Positions 1-12,042 of a stretch of 64,000 bases of DNA are shown here, piece by piece (within the stretch, counting starts at the first letter, position 1; each line of letters begins with the position of its first letter). This DNA comes from Chondrilla cf. caribensis (lineage: Eukaryota; Porifera; Demospongiae; Chondrillida; Chondrillidae). The notes beneath the pieces were generated by a model that was not told the origin of the DNA, ran no database searches, and saw only the letters and a program-made list of their open reading frames with translations. The DNA lies in NCBI GenBank assembly GCA_964020155.1, contig OZ026570.1, forward strand, positions 2,849,279 to 2,913,278, given 5' to 3'. The position numbers were made by a program, and so were the translations under genes.

Positions 1-286
1 GAAATGCTACTGAGTCATCGTTCTTCAGAACCTCAACAAACCTATCAAACCTTTCCGAGTCAAAATGTCCATACAAATCGTCCAAAAGAATCACAGAAGC
101 ATCGTGACTATTGGACAGCTTTCTGATCCTTTGTTTAAGTTCAAAATCAATGATTTTCTTTGAAAATAGTTCGTTTAAAATGTCACGGATGCTTAAGTCT
201 ATTGCAAGCGTGTCATAATGTTCTTGCAGCAGATCAGTACACTTCTCTTCTCGAGCTCGCAGTTGTAACACCTGCTGATAAGCCAT
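1..286 (-). CDS. First exon of a further CARD-HELZ2-like paralogue (partial, leaves the window)
   Basis: The minus strand from the ATG at 286-284 stays open to the window edge and encodes a protein starting MAYQQVLQLRAREEKC. It aligns over its whole length with exon 1 of genes A and B and with cassette P. It has the same hydrophobic spacing of a CARD-like six-helix bundle (LLQEHYDTL, LFSKKIID, ILLDDLYGHFD, FVEVLKND). A splice acceptor (cacag followed by GGAGC) sits just before the ATG, as in the other copies, so an upstream untranslated exon is likely. The end of the exon and the rest of the gene lie outside the window. It shows that the array continues to the left. It is closest to cassette P, which shares the MAYQQ start. 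Confidence 0.8.
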   Translation of the reverse strand, partial: MAYQQVLQLRAREEKCTDLLQEHYDTLAIDLSIRDILNELFSKKIIDFELKQRIRKLSNSHDASVILLDDLYGHFDSERFDRFVEVLKNDDSVAF

Positions 287-994
287 GCTCCCTGTGAACA
301 AGTATAAAAGAAATGGAAATATATTATGCAAGACCGTAATTATAATCATTCAAATTTTAATTATTTGTTGAGTGTTTCAGTGCTACTTCTGGACAGAATG
401 TTAAACCCTATAATTTGGGTTGAACTTTTGTAGCTATTTGCCTTTGATGAAATTAATACACCAATTTGTCTGCTTTTTGTCTGAAGAATGTAAAAACACC
501 ATTTGATTTTTACTAATAATTATTGTGTAAATTATCTTCATTTTCATATCTAGTCTAATTCTCCCCGAGCAGGTTGAGTTCCAATGGAAGTTCTATAACC
601 ATTATGACCATAATATTTCCTGTCTTTTACTATCTATAATCCTGTTTGGCTGCTATGAAGTTGTGGGTGAGGTGGAAATGGGTTGTTAAACTCAGTTCTT
701 TCACCTAATTGGCAACAGAACACCTAATGTTTGATGTAAGTATATTGCCTGATAACTACCTAACATGCTGTCCAGAAACTGCCTCCTCATATAGTACATT
801 GGAAACATGCCATGTTTTGTCATGCACGTGAGAACATTGGTGGACCGTTACATGTCAACCATATTGCTTACATATATGCTAAGCTTCGAAATGATATGCA
901 TTTGATTTTATTATGATACTATTTTTAAAGGAATTATGATTACCATGAGTGGATCATGCGGCAGGGCGGGTATTCCTGATACCCAGCACTGATA

Positions 995-1015
995 CCATAA
1001 AAATGGCGGCAAATC
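995..1015 (-). promoter_or_regulatory. YY1-like motif in the inter-paralogue spacer
   Basis: The plus strand reads aaaaATGGCGGC, whose reverse complement GCCGCCATTTT matches the classical YY1 core. The same motif occurs at about 15950 and 37322, each 0.6-0.75 kb upstream of a CARD first exon and in the same orientation. YY1 sites of this kind often lie just downstream of transcription starts in animal promoters. Because the three copies are recent duplicates, conservation alone is weak evidence. Role inferred. Confidence 0.3.
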
Positions 1016-1416
1016 GTCAGCCGTTGAAAAAGAACCCCAGGAGAGCTGTTACTTCTAGCTGGAACCCACACATTTGTAGACAATATCCACATCAGTTTAT
1101 GATGGAAATTTCAAAGATCATACTCCATAACTGTGCTAGCCCTAGAAATTTTCGTTCTCCACATGTCACCTCGAGCTCCGTCCCGAAATACCCGCCAGAC
1201 ACCAGCAGGCAGCCGATATGTTTGAGGCATTGATCAACATTTAATAACCTTCTAAGTATCATAATGTAATATAGCTCACCTAATAAATAATGATTAGCAT
1301 CAAATATAGCTTGAAAAATACATTAGAATGGCTATAAGAAATTGACCGCCACACCCAAGCAGAACTGAAACGCACGCAAATTAAACGTTAACATAGTAAA
1401 CGTGTGCGCGTATGTT

Positions 1417-1436
1417 TAGTCTAGCTAGCTAGACTA
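1417..1436. mobile_element. 20-bp perfect palindrome insertion flanked by 9-bp duplication
   Basis: The sequence TAGTCTAGCTAGCTAGACTA is a perfect palindrome flanked on both sides by gcgtatgtt (1408-1416 and 1437-1445). Gene B's matching spacer near 16680 has one gcgtatgtt and no palindrome, so this is an insertion. Both halves match the ends of the 116-bp foldback element at 37709-37823. The likely explanation is a minimal member of the same transposon family, consisting of terminal repeats only. Confidence 0.65.
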
Positions 1437-1933
1437 GCGTATGTTAGGCACGCGCACGCGTGTAGTAACAATAGTTCATAGCTATAATATGATATTATTA
1501 CTACTCAAATATTACATATAAAAACTTACTACTGTAATATATACCACCAGTCATAGCAGCCTAGCCTAACTGAAGGTTAATTTTGTCAATATTAAGACAC
1601 GACGTCGTACAAAACCCCAAAAAATTGAGAACATACAAAACAGTGTTGCCATATATAACATACACTACACACTACAAATAGTTTTTCATTAGAGCACTAG
1701 CTAGCCACATAGCTGGTTCCTAGAGCTGTACAAGTGGAGAAACAAAGGACATGTTACATGATATAAGTATTGTCACAGTGGTAGATTACAAATATTTCAA
1801 TTTTGTACACTTCAACATACGTCTAATGCACAAACTCAACCCCATCACATGCAAATCGTGCTAGTACACACAACTCGCCCACCCACCCACATACTAGCAC
1901 ACTAATACGCACAACACACACACACACACACAC

Positions 1934-2574
1934 CATAATCTCCTGTTCCGTCAGACGCACAAACAGTGGACACTTTTCCACATCTCCAGAATACTCCCTC
2001 TCAATCAACCTGTACATCCTCTCAAAGAGAGATACATCCATGCCATTCTGTAGGGATACATCACTGCTGAGTAGAGGATGATGCTGTTGATGGTCTCCAA
2101 CCAGAACAACATGGAGAGCTTGGTGGATGGCAGAGAAGGTCTCCAGTTCTGTGATCATTGAAGCATTGTAGACAACAACCTGCACAGGTTGGAAGTATCG
2201 ACGTATCCTCTCACTGGAGGCCTCGCTACAGGTGCAAATGATGACATCAAAGCTTTTTGACAGTATTTCTTCTTCTGCCTTTGATGTGAGCTGATCATAT
2301 TTCGCAATGTCTGATAACTGAGGAAGATTCTTACCACGACAGCATTTGTTGAAATTATCTTCCCATCTTTTCAGCTGATCAGAATACAATGATGTGGCAT
2401 GGGTGTGGTGATGGAGACTAAACTCGCTACAATCATCACTTTGTACAGGCCTCTCAGGGACTTCTCCATCAAAGATCCCGCAGTCATCATAATATGGGAC
2501 ACTGTAGTGCTGACGTTCCAGCTTTCTGTCACTGATTCGTAGTACCCTGACACCATAGTCACCAGAACTACACA
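1934..2574 (-). CDS. Gene A exon 17: degenerate second SF1 helicase, end of first RecA lobe
   Basis: The acceptor cttcctggag precedes TGTGTAG and joins exon 16 in phase 1. The segment VRVLRISDRKLERQHY matches the HELZ2 region after motif Ia. Where SF1 helicases have the Walker B DEA(G/A), this exon reads VVVYNASMITE, so both acidic residues are gone. Motif III survives as VVLVGDHQQHHPL. The exon ends LTEQEIM at the position where HELZ2 continues with the YRMH motif. The donor GT is the first dinucleotide of a (GT)n run (plus strand CA run to 1933). Without splicing there, translation continues 36 more codons as a Cys-Val tail. Confidence 0.7.
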
Positions 2575-4182
2575 CTCCAGGAAGGTTGCAGAACAATGCT
2601 ACATACGACAACATAGACAATGTACACAACAGTAGGAGAATGTATGAACACAAATACGTATTTCATGCATAGCTCACACTCCAACACACTGAGTATCAGT
2701 GTCAGTGGAACAATGTAATAATTATATTCTAGGGAGTGATTTTGTATATTAAGTGGCTATTTCCATCATTATCATCATTTGTAATGTCCTCCACAGAGTA
2801 TGTTACCAAAATACCCAAGGAGGTAGTTCCCAGACAACATGTCCTTAATCCCAATAATTGTACACCCCCCACCCTGAGTGGTACAGTATATAGCCAAGTG
2901 TGCAGTCACACTTACCAGCAGCTTCACTGGCCATTTCCTCATTGGGAAAACAGTACAGAACACACTTCTGTGGTCCTCCAGAATGTCCTTTCTTCCATTC
3001 CTCTTTGTTCCTCAGAGCAAAACCAAATACCAAAGTGTTTGCAAACCTCACTCCTCCTGTACCTGGAGTATGTACAGTCGTGTACAATTATTGCCATCTA
3101 AGCATTATAGTTGTGTGAATGTCACAAGGATGCAAGCACCTTATCGGCATAAAATCAAATGTTTTTAAGTATAATGTAGTAAATAATTACTGTGTGTATT
3201 AATGATTATCATCAATCGCACCTAACCTATCTACATCTGATTAACCGCATGTGAGAATGTAGGAATATGCCAACACAAACTCACCAGGACATGTTTGAAT
3301 CAACTGAAATCCATTGTTCATTGCTGCATTTATGGCTCTCTGGTTTGCTGGTGACAAACCTCTCACCATGGTCCCATAACTGCCATATTTTTGAGCCAAA
3401 TTTTCAGTGTACAGCAAATGCATTGCTGCATTGGGACAAGTATGTGGTGGCTAAGTGACAAATTGTACATTGAACCTTCCAATGTAAAATGGGATGGCAA
3501 CCAACTGTTTGACGTGTGGCAATCAATATCCATCTCATGTGAGGTGAAGTAGTGGTCATTATGTGTAAAAGTGCAGTAGGAAGCCATTTAAAGTAGAAAT
3601 TGTGTATATACATAATTGATATCATACACGCGTACATGGATGTGTGAGATGGCTTCCAACAACCTCAGTATAGCACACAGTGTTCGTAGGACTCCAGCTT
3701 ACATTTGTTTGTAGAAAGGTACTGTAGCTGTTTCAGGTTTCCAGTAGCAATCGGCACAGCATACATACTTCCCTTAGTAGTGATCTCATTCAAGGTTAAT
3801 AAGAGCTGGTAAGAATTCCTGTATTGATGGAAATAATGTATAACACCCTAATATGTCCATATCGTTCAGCAAGTACGTAACTTTATTCAACATCAACCAC
3901 TAACGTAGTACAGCACACACCTCAGTGAGTCAGGCATAGCTACCACCTCCAGCTCACAGGTGAACTTGTTCTTCTCAAGAACCTCCTTCATCAGCGGGGA
4001 CACTGAAGGGTGTGAACCAGTTACTTCAAAGCTCACCTGAAGGGAATAATAGCACGAGCAACACATTAAAAACTAACTAAATGCGTATCCATACACTAAC
4101 ATAGTATTGGGGGTCATACAGACAATAATATGGGACTTTATGTACATGCTGGTGCATGTACAGTGTCTGATGCTTTACGCAC

Positions 4183-7100
4183 CTCGTTGAATTTATTATG
4201 ATGGACCACATTCTTGACAGCCATGTGGAGAACAGCTCTTGCGGCAGTGCCATTGGTGGGGTAAATGTAATCCTGGTACTTCTTCAGAATGTGACTCAGT
4301 TGTGATGCATGTAAGTCCACCTCGTATCGAGCACACACCAGGTCACCTTCTCCGATGGTGAAGGGATCTGAAATGGACGTCATACTCTCAACCTCAAAAG
4401 ATGCTGTAATTTCGCCAACAGGTGTGTACATCTCTTGGGTCAAGATATGTGAAGGGATGATGAACTTGGGGAACTTCAGCAGAACATCCTTGTACACCAG
4501 GGAGCTGGTGGTACTGCTCACACCTAACATGGTGGATGCACCCAACATAGCATCCTTCCACAGCTTGACATACTGAGATACTGAGCTGTAAGTCAGCTTG
4601 GATGCCACTTCAGTGGGACACTGTGTGAAGCAGGTTAGAGGGTGCTGCATGTGCTGAAGGCACACTCTAACGTCTGGAGCCAGCTCTATACACTGGGGCT
4701 GCACTGACAGGACATAGGAGGTGGGGTCACATCCAAGCCACAGTCTGGACACCTGGTAGGGCTGAACTGGGAATGGGACTTGAATGGCGGCAAATGCAAA
4801 ACGATGTGGTGCCTTATCTTTACGAGATTCCTCTTGCTCATGATCATAAGATAATTTGTTGAGCTTTGCAAGCAGAACAGGACTATTTGCCATATCTCCT
4901 AGACAATCAAAAACGCTTTTCAGCAAATTCTGCGACAGCCGTACAAATTGTGGGGCCTTTACATCAAGGGAAGTACGAGCCAAAGAGCTAGATTCTTCAC
5001 GAGGAGCAAAACCAAATGAAGATGCATTTGATGAGTCCTTGTGGACAGCTGTATCCCAGGACTTCAGGCTGATCAAGCTGTCAGCAGACTTGATCTTAAT
5101 CTTATACCCACTCTCTTTCACATGGCGCAAATTCACCTCAGCCACACGAGTAGTGCTGCTATTGGGCAGGTTAGGTGGCAGGTAGCAGAGCTTCAGGGCA
5201 TTGTCTGTAGCTTGTTGAACGTAAGCTTCAACGCACACAGATGACTGTTGACAAGAAATGGCTAATTCAAGATTGCCCATAGCATTTTTGTACTCCAAAG
5301 CCTTTGATGCTGCTCTGTTGCACTGATTGGCTATGTACTTGAGCTCTTCTGTTGTTCTCTTCCACTCCGTACCTCTGATTGCTGCCAGTAGACCTTCCTG
5401 TATAAATAGATCCCCAATACACTGGAAGGGGGATGTGAAGCTGGTGTAGAGAGGTAAGCGGTGGATATCATGTTGAAGAAATTTCTTGGATTGATCATCA
5501 AATTCGCGCATGTTGGCAACACAGAATACTTCTGGAGATAGGTATTCCCTGGAAATGGACTGCAGAACATAATACTGCAGCTTGTATAGGGACTGTTTCA
5601 GGCTTACTACATGCAAGTCTGTAAGACCTGCTATGATATCGTGCAGAGTGGATTTCTTCATTAGTAAATCATCAGGGAGTGCTTCTTTACAGTCAAAGTC
5701 CCGGCTGGAGAATATCAAGGGATAAGAAGGGGCCACTATCGAATTTTGAGCAACTACCTCCAGCTGCTGCGTGTTCATTGCACATAGAGACTGTCTTTTC
5801 AATAGCACCATATCGGGGAATGTCCCCTCCAACTTCAAAGCAGCCTGATAATTGGTCTGAATTACGAACTCGTTCAAGATTTTCTGTGTTTCAGGATATT
5901 CTGCTGAATCCATTTCAGGGAGATTGTAACCCTCGTGGCCTAGCCTCTCTCGGTGTAGGTGATTAGCCGCAATGTACAGAATAGTGAGTTTATCGAAGAT
6001 ATCTGGATCCTTGGATACGTGCTTTCTTGAGGCAGGGCCTATGGTGAGAGAGGTGAGAAAATCATCCAGGGCTGGCATTTTGAGGACTTCTTCACAGCGA
6101 ACAGTGGAAGTGGTAAATCCTCTCGTTTCCACTATTATACCAGACTGCTGCTGAAGAAGATTCCTTCGACTCAATTTACTGAAGTCTCCAGAGATTTTGT
6201 ATTCCAGTGTAATTGCCCTTTGAGCCTTCCCTCTAGAGAAGCTCAAAGAACTGGCAACTTCATCCGGAATTACAGGATAACATTTGCTGGCATGGTGACC
6301 TTTTTCTGTGATACTATGCCAAATAGTAATGTTATCGGGGGAGAGAGGGGCAGGAAGAGAATCTGCAACATTTACAAAATGTATCTTCAGATTGTAGGAA
6401 TCATGACGTGCTTCTACTGAAAAAGCACAGGTTGTAGGGAGGTCTTTCTTTTCGATAGCTATTGCTTTTGTGTGTTCAACTTTTTCATGCTCCTGTGACA
6501 TAAAGCCATCAATTGAAAGGGGAACCATTTTGTCACTGATACCATGGCAATCTTGTAGCAGGTCGGTAGCCATTTGTAACGAACTAGCCTTTGGAAAAAC
6601 AGCCACTGCTGCCCCACATGGATGGCGGTCCTGCACGTGCCAGGACAGAGGTTGAACTACGAATAGAAGATCATTGGCCACATCGAACTGGATGGAATGG
6701 GTAATTCTTGGGCTACACTTCAAAGAAGTAGCACTGTAGCACAATACGGATTGCATGGAGGAAGAATCTCCAGCAAAGGATCCTTTGACCGGATCAGAAA
6801 CACTACCTTTAGGCACATCTCTTGAAATGGCAAGACTAGTAATCTTAGGTCGACTTTGTTCCACTGGAATGAAGATGGTAGGATCAACAGGGTCTACTGT
6901 ACAGATTGCGGGGGTCACATCTCCTTGTTTCACTATAGCAACAACCCTCGGCAAGCAATCATCGTCATTGGTTACATGCACAGTTGCACCATCTAAAGCG
7001 ACCCTTCGATTGTCGATACCTGAAATAAATATCACAGGTTTGGAGATATCGATCGGCGTAGCTTGGCAGTACTCTGCTGAAATCTCTTTGAGACAATAGC

Positions 7101-7652
7101 CCTCACCCGAAAGATGTTTGGATACATCTTCAGATGGCCTACAAGGTATGACTTCTGCCTCATCTGGGCAGTAATACTTCCACCCTTGAAAGGGACGCAC
7201 ATCTTCAATTTTGTGCCCGGGAAGAGTTGTTTCGTAAGAGTGCCCGTACCTGTGTAAAACACTATCTTCACGGCTAGCTCTACTCTGAAGTAGGTCAGGT
7301 ATCATCTTCAAAGTGGATAGCTTTTTGCAGTACATGATGTCTGTAATAGCAATGAGAGCATCAGAAATATCATTGTGTCCGTTTTGATTCAGCTCATTGG
7401 AAATAACAAGTGTATCACTCTCCCAACAGCGCTGGAAGTAGGACAGCCAACACTGCTCATCTGCATTATGCATCTTTTCCTCAATCTTCATCAGACGAAA
7501 AGGATTACCGACAGCGATCACAAGAGACTGCGAGCGAGTGATGATGGTGTTGAAGACACGAGGATCACAGAGGCTCTTGACTGGGTCAAAGGGAGTGCAA
7601 TCCTTGTTCACTGGCTCACTGGTACAGAGGAATACAGCTCTGTACTCGAGAC
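4183..7652 (-). CDS. Gene A exon 12: helicase I motifs V-VI plus RNB-like region
   Basis: One open exon of 3470 bases. It begins with the end of helicase I: motif V is completed with exon 11 (TYDIQG then LEYRAVFLCTS), and motif VI is FNTIITRSQSLVIAVGNP. An OB/cold-shock-like stretch follows (VIFISGIDNRRVALDGATVHV, then RVVAIVKQGD and FIPVEQSRPKI). Next comes the RNase II-like core and its C-terminal marker YTSFTSPFQCIGDLF, then a HELZ2-type tail with RVCLQHMQHPLTCF and GDLVCARYEV. The catalytic acid cluster of RNase II is replaced around AIEKKDLPTTCAFS. A block at the 3' end (YSSVSQYVKLWKDAMLGAS) matches gene C rather than the otherwise closer gene B. Confidence 0.85.
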
Positions 7653-9083
7653 CTATATGCACGAAATTGAGACAATGATACCTAATGATACAATGATACC
7701 TCAATGTATCCACATACAGTATGAAAGCAAACTAAATTGCAAGGTACCAGCACTAACAAAAGGTCCCTAAAACATGGATGGATCGTTTATATGAAACTTG
7801 GTGGTTTAAGATGGCAACTATCATTTCATCTCATCCGCAATCCAAAACTGATCACATTACCAGACTACGTAAGTAGGTCTAAATGTGCTCACCTTGAATA
7901 TCATATGTGACAGCCACAGTGACATCAGAAAGCTTAGTCTTGTTGACTTCTCTCTTCCACAGACGTTCCTGCAATTACCAAGACTGCAAATATGAACAGG
8001 TAGTCTTCAAACTGGTGACCTCACAGATCGACTCACTGCAAATCGTGTTGGTACCATCACACAGAGTGAGCTAAGGTCCTTCTCTCCCCAACTTCTTGGC
8101 CAGTTATCGGCACACCTTTGTACCAGAGATTTAACAGTCTCAATCTCCACTGTTGCAGCATCTCGTAACTCCTTATCAGTTCCCCAGTCAGTCTGTCTCT
8201 TTAGCGAAGTGAATACAAACTGCAAAGGACACTTCCAAAGTGGATGGGGCAGATCGTCAGCTTTGGACTGTTGACCAAAAGAAGGGAGGAATGAAACAAA
8301 ACACAAAGGATATACAATAAAATAATAATTGTCTAGTAGTCTTTGACGATAAATGCTGCAAACTAACTTTCACATGACAGTTGTAAAATAAGGTACTTGG
8401 TAGACGCAGTATAACAGAATGACATCGATAATTTGTCAGTAGCTCTGCTTGATAAGCTTCTTGATGGTTTCTTTGATACAAATCATGGAGTCGTTCCAAC
8501 AGAGACACTGCTAGCCCACCCTCCCGAACCTTTTCACCCAAGACACTAGTCTTAGGACCAACCTTGAAAACGAAATACATTATGCAAATTTAACCATGTT
8601 AAATATATAGAGCTTATCTGATGAAGTGCACAATATGTGTAGGTGTCAATGTACACCATTGGATTACTTATTGTAGTAAAGGTTATTATAGCCATGTAAT
8701 AAATGCTTCGTATTATTGTTATGTAAACAATAACAGTAAGGTTTCACCAAGTTTACACAAGGGGTAAAGGTCATCTACAACACATGCAGGAAGCCTGTAT
8801 GTGTGGATGAAACAGTAGGGCTTCTCCCAGTACAATCTGAGACTGACACCTTGTAGCAAGTGAAGAATAACAAAAAATAAAAATGAGGCACTGTCATACC
8901 AGTGAACACACCTAGTACATGTACTTGTATGAACAAGACACTTGATAGGACACTTTTGAATTGATATTGAATAGATGTTGAATGTTGAGTTGAACACAAT
9001 TCATTACACGATACAATGTGACATACATACGTACGTATGTAATTCCTATCCTACCACACATCCTTTGAAGTTATACAATTTAC

Positions 9084-10077
9084 CTGTTGGTGGTCTCCAG
9101 CAATGACAACCTTTGTCTGAGGGGAAGCATTGTGAAAGGTAGCAACACACTCTGGTTCACGGGTTTGTGCTCCTTCGTCTATGAAGATGTGGGTGAATTG
9201 GCCAGCATCTTTCATAAACATAGATGTGATGAAGGTCGTTATGATCAGTCGACATTGCTGCAGTTCTCCAGGCTTAATCATCCAGAACTTCTTGGCATAC
9301 ACTCCAAGCTTCCTTCCTGCCGATGCACTGTTACTAAGAACTCGCATGGCCCGAACACCTCTCAGGTCACTGTTCAGAATTCCCTCGGAGAAGTACTTGT
9401 CAATGTATTCGTCTGCTGTTCTTCTCTGATAGGTAGCAATCAAAATACGGCTTGTCTTTTCTCTCTTCAGTAAATACAGCGCTGATGCAGCAATGACTCG
9501 CGTCTTCCCTGTGCCAAATGGACCGGTTATTATGAAAGGTCGTGTTGAAGGACAGCTCAACAGCTTCTTACAGGCAGGTAACTGATATTCATAATCTAAA
9601 GCAAATTGCTCAGGAAAATCGAACGTGTCAACATCCAACTTCTTTGTTGATGAAGCAGATTTCTTCTGGGAGTGTTGGATAACAAGCTTTTCTACTACAC
9701 AATCAGGTAGCTTGGCAATGGCAAGATGCAGGTTATTGAAGTAGCTGTTCTTCAGTTCAAACTCTGCAGTCACCTGTAATCTGCCCTCATTCCTTGCAAG
9801 CTCTTTGGAGAGCAAATAAGTAGACGAGAAATGTGGAGGGAGATTCTCAAGATTTTTGAACTCAATTATTAGGCATGGTTCCCCGTTGTGAGTGAAGCGC
9901 TGAGGTGGAAGGATCCCGGCTTTAAAGGTCAAATCCCCATACTTGAGAATGACGTGGGTGGCAGCCTGTCGGACATTATCAGCAATGTACTGCTCCATTA
10001 TCAGGGCCAGGTACCACTGGTGGTCCGAGCGGATGTCCTTCCATTTGTACCACGTAAGTGGATACTGGTTGTTACAC
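9084..10077 (-). CDS. Gene A exon 8: SF1 helicase I, RecA lobe 1
   Basis: This exon carries the intact ATPase core of the first helicase: Walker A GPFGTGKTR, motif Ia region RILIATYQRRTADEY, Walker B with FIDEGAQ, and motif III VIAGDHQQV at the 3' border. The upstream part (WYKWKDIRSDHQWYLALIMEQ) matches the HELZ/HELZ2/MOV10 beta-barrel region before the helicase. The acceptor follows a polypyrimidine stretch ending in tttcag, and exon 7 supplies two bases of the first codon. The donor follows the GDHQQ codons. Nothing in this exon is broken. Confidence 0.85.
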
Positions 10078-10175
10078 CTGAAATTAGATGTAAATAGTAA
10101 CTTAAAGGTAAGTACATGTATTACAATAGGGTATGTATGGGGATCTCAGCAAGATGAACAACTATGGAATTTGAG

Positions 10176-10812
10176 TTAAAAATCTCATGGGGATGCCACC
10201 CCCACACTCAAATTATTTTGACATCACTTTCAGGTTTAAAAGAACCTTTGCTGATGATAGTACTGCAATATTGCACTTGACTTCAAACCCAATTTTCAAT
10301 TCTTGGCATTTTGAAATTGGCCATCTTTTTCACATATTACAAATGGTAATATAAATTCACTGTTGCGGTTACACATATACATACAAATGTACACATTTAT
10401 ATAGTCAGTGAGCCTGCCTTTGGCAGGCTCACCCGGTACAGCATGCGGTAGTTGCTATAACTACAGGAAGTTTAAAATTTGATCGTTGGACGACAGCTAA
10501 TCGAATCACCCGATAACTGGAAGTTACTGGGACAATAATTAAAAATGGCTATCAGCCGGAAATGGAAGGTTCTCCACATGGACAGTTAGACGGTCAATTT
10601 TAACCTGTGGAGGACACTTCCTGAACTGTACTTCATAATCCCTGAGAGTTTGGTGGCATACTGTGCAGTAGTTTTTGCCGAATTGCGAACAAACAAAAAA
10701 AACGAACTGAATTATATAATTATTATATAGATGATTATATTGAACAAGCATAGCCTACCGCAAATAGAAATGCAAAACACAGTAATATAGGGGCTAACAG
10801 ACAGCTCGTAAA
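10176..10812. mobile_element. Small non-autonomous element in gene A intron 7
   Basis: This AT-rich insert between exons 7 and 8 starts with a GC-rich hairpin (CTCATGGGGATGCCACCCCC then CACTC) and contains the hairpin GAGCCTGCCTTTGGCAGGCTC near 10411-10431. It ends near an ATAGGGGCT motif. The same blocks occur at 25495-26153 in gene B and, shorter, at 16268-16586, where the other copies give an empty site. I see no coding capacity. Family unknown; exact ends are uncertain. Confidence 0.45.
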
Positions 10813-11930
10813 AATGGAAGTACTGTACATGTATGTACATACTAGGTATGTATAGATATATTATACATACGTACCTTTTAAGCAGGTCTGCATGTACACT
10901 CCTTTCGCCTTGAATGAGAGCTATAAACTTCTTTTTGTAACTATTTGTAGACAAATCACGAGTATCATGGTTCATGTCGGGGTCATTTTGGACATCCTGC
11001 ATGTATAGACATATTAAGGTTTCATATATGTACATCCAACCAAATTTAGTCATTACAAGTAACAATGTAGCTATAACATTCAACTTGTGGTAACAGCAAT
11101 GGAAATTTGACAGTGAACAGTTTGGATGGGTACATTGTGTATGAGGTCTACCAACAACATATTTCATAAGAAACACTAAAACATTATACGAATGAGAGTT
11201 ACCCATTTCATGGGTTCACTCCCACTGTTCTGCTCCCAAAGAGACATGGGGAAGTATAGAGTCAAAATATTGGTCAGTTACAGCTGAGAAGACCTTGCAT
11301 TGATTGAAAGAAGAATATGCAAGTCAGTTTTCCCAAAGGTACGTAGCTTATATTACGGACTACAGTGGAACCTGCCTAATCCGGCACCTCTATAAACCCG
11401 CCATTCCCTTAAATCCGCCGAGATTTTGAGCAAAACACATTACAAAACCCTGATCTGCTAACAAGTACATATATTTTAAAGAATTGCAAGTGATTATGTG
11501 TTCAGAGACATGAAACTGCCTTCTCCAAACACACCTTCACCCCAGAGTCCATTTTAATCTCTGCCTCCACCGAAACTTGTGTACAGCATGACTTCAATTC
11601 TTCCAGATATTGGGACAATTCCTTCTACAAAATCAAATGCAAAAATATCATGAACCTGATTGCATATAATAATAGGCCTAATATAGTACCTGGGAAAACC
11701 ATATCATTACATATTATATGTCCACTTCACCAATGGTACATAAATTAATATAGTATACGTATATGTTCATTATCTATACCACTAGTACATACGTACATAC
11801 AATCCATATCACCAGTACATACTGGCAATGTACATACAGTCTACCACTAGTATGTATAGATAGCAGATTCTAAAATCAATACTTTCTGGAGATATAAGTA
11901 CTATACTAACATAATATGCAGTCAATAATT

Positions 11931-11953
11931 GTGTGTGTGTGTCCGTGTGTGCA

Positions 11954-12007
<54 letters not shown>

Positions 12008-12042
12008 TGTGTGTGTGTGTGTGCTTGTGTGTGCATGTGTGT
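11931..12042. repeat. (TG)n microsatellite, intron 5 of gene A
   Basis: An imperfect TG repeat with CG, CTTG and CATG interruptions. It is the paralogous counterpart of the repeat that the LINE interrupts in gene B (28085-28177 plus 31829-31848). The same flanks occur on both sides (aattgtgtgtgtgtgtccg on the left and tggtaggaaggggttagtcc on the right), so this copy represents the LINE-empty site. Confidence 0.9.

Larger units (their letters stand above)
287..1719. other. Intergenic region between gene A and the next paralogue
   Basis: I see no supported coding exon here. The stretch is a member of a block repeated at 15230-17150 and 36703-38140, between successive paralogues. It contains a YY1-like motif near 1004, which in the sense of the minus-strand genes reads GCCGCCATTTT. 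It also contains the 20-bp palindrome insertion at 1417-1436. The short frame at 949-1233 is not conserved in frame between copies, so I treat it as noncoding. The promoter of the next paralogue probably lies here. Confidence 0.5.

Noticed and set aside
949..1233. Plus-strand frame (also at 15908 and 37279) starting near an ATGGCGGC
   Set aside because: Conserved only because the spacers are duplicates; indels between copies break the frame and there is no domain or splice support. The ATGGCGGC is better read as a YY1-like site.
3451..3504. An extra small exon between gene A exons 14 and 15
   Set aside because: It would leave an intron of about 25 bases. Using the acceptor ending tgtcccaatgcag joins exon 14 to exon 15 in phase in all three genes without it.
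10539..10751. Minus-strand frame between gene A exons 7 and 8
   Set aside because: Gene C splices exon 7 directly to exon 8 with no counterpart, and the text belongs to a repeated insert.
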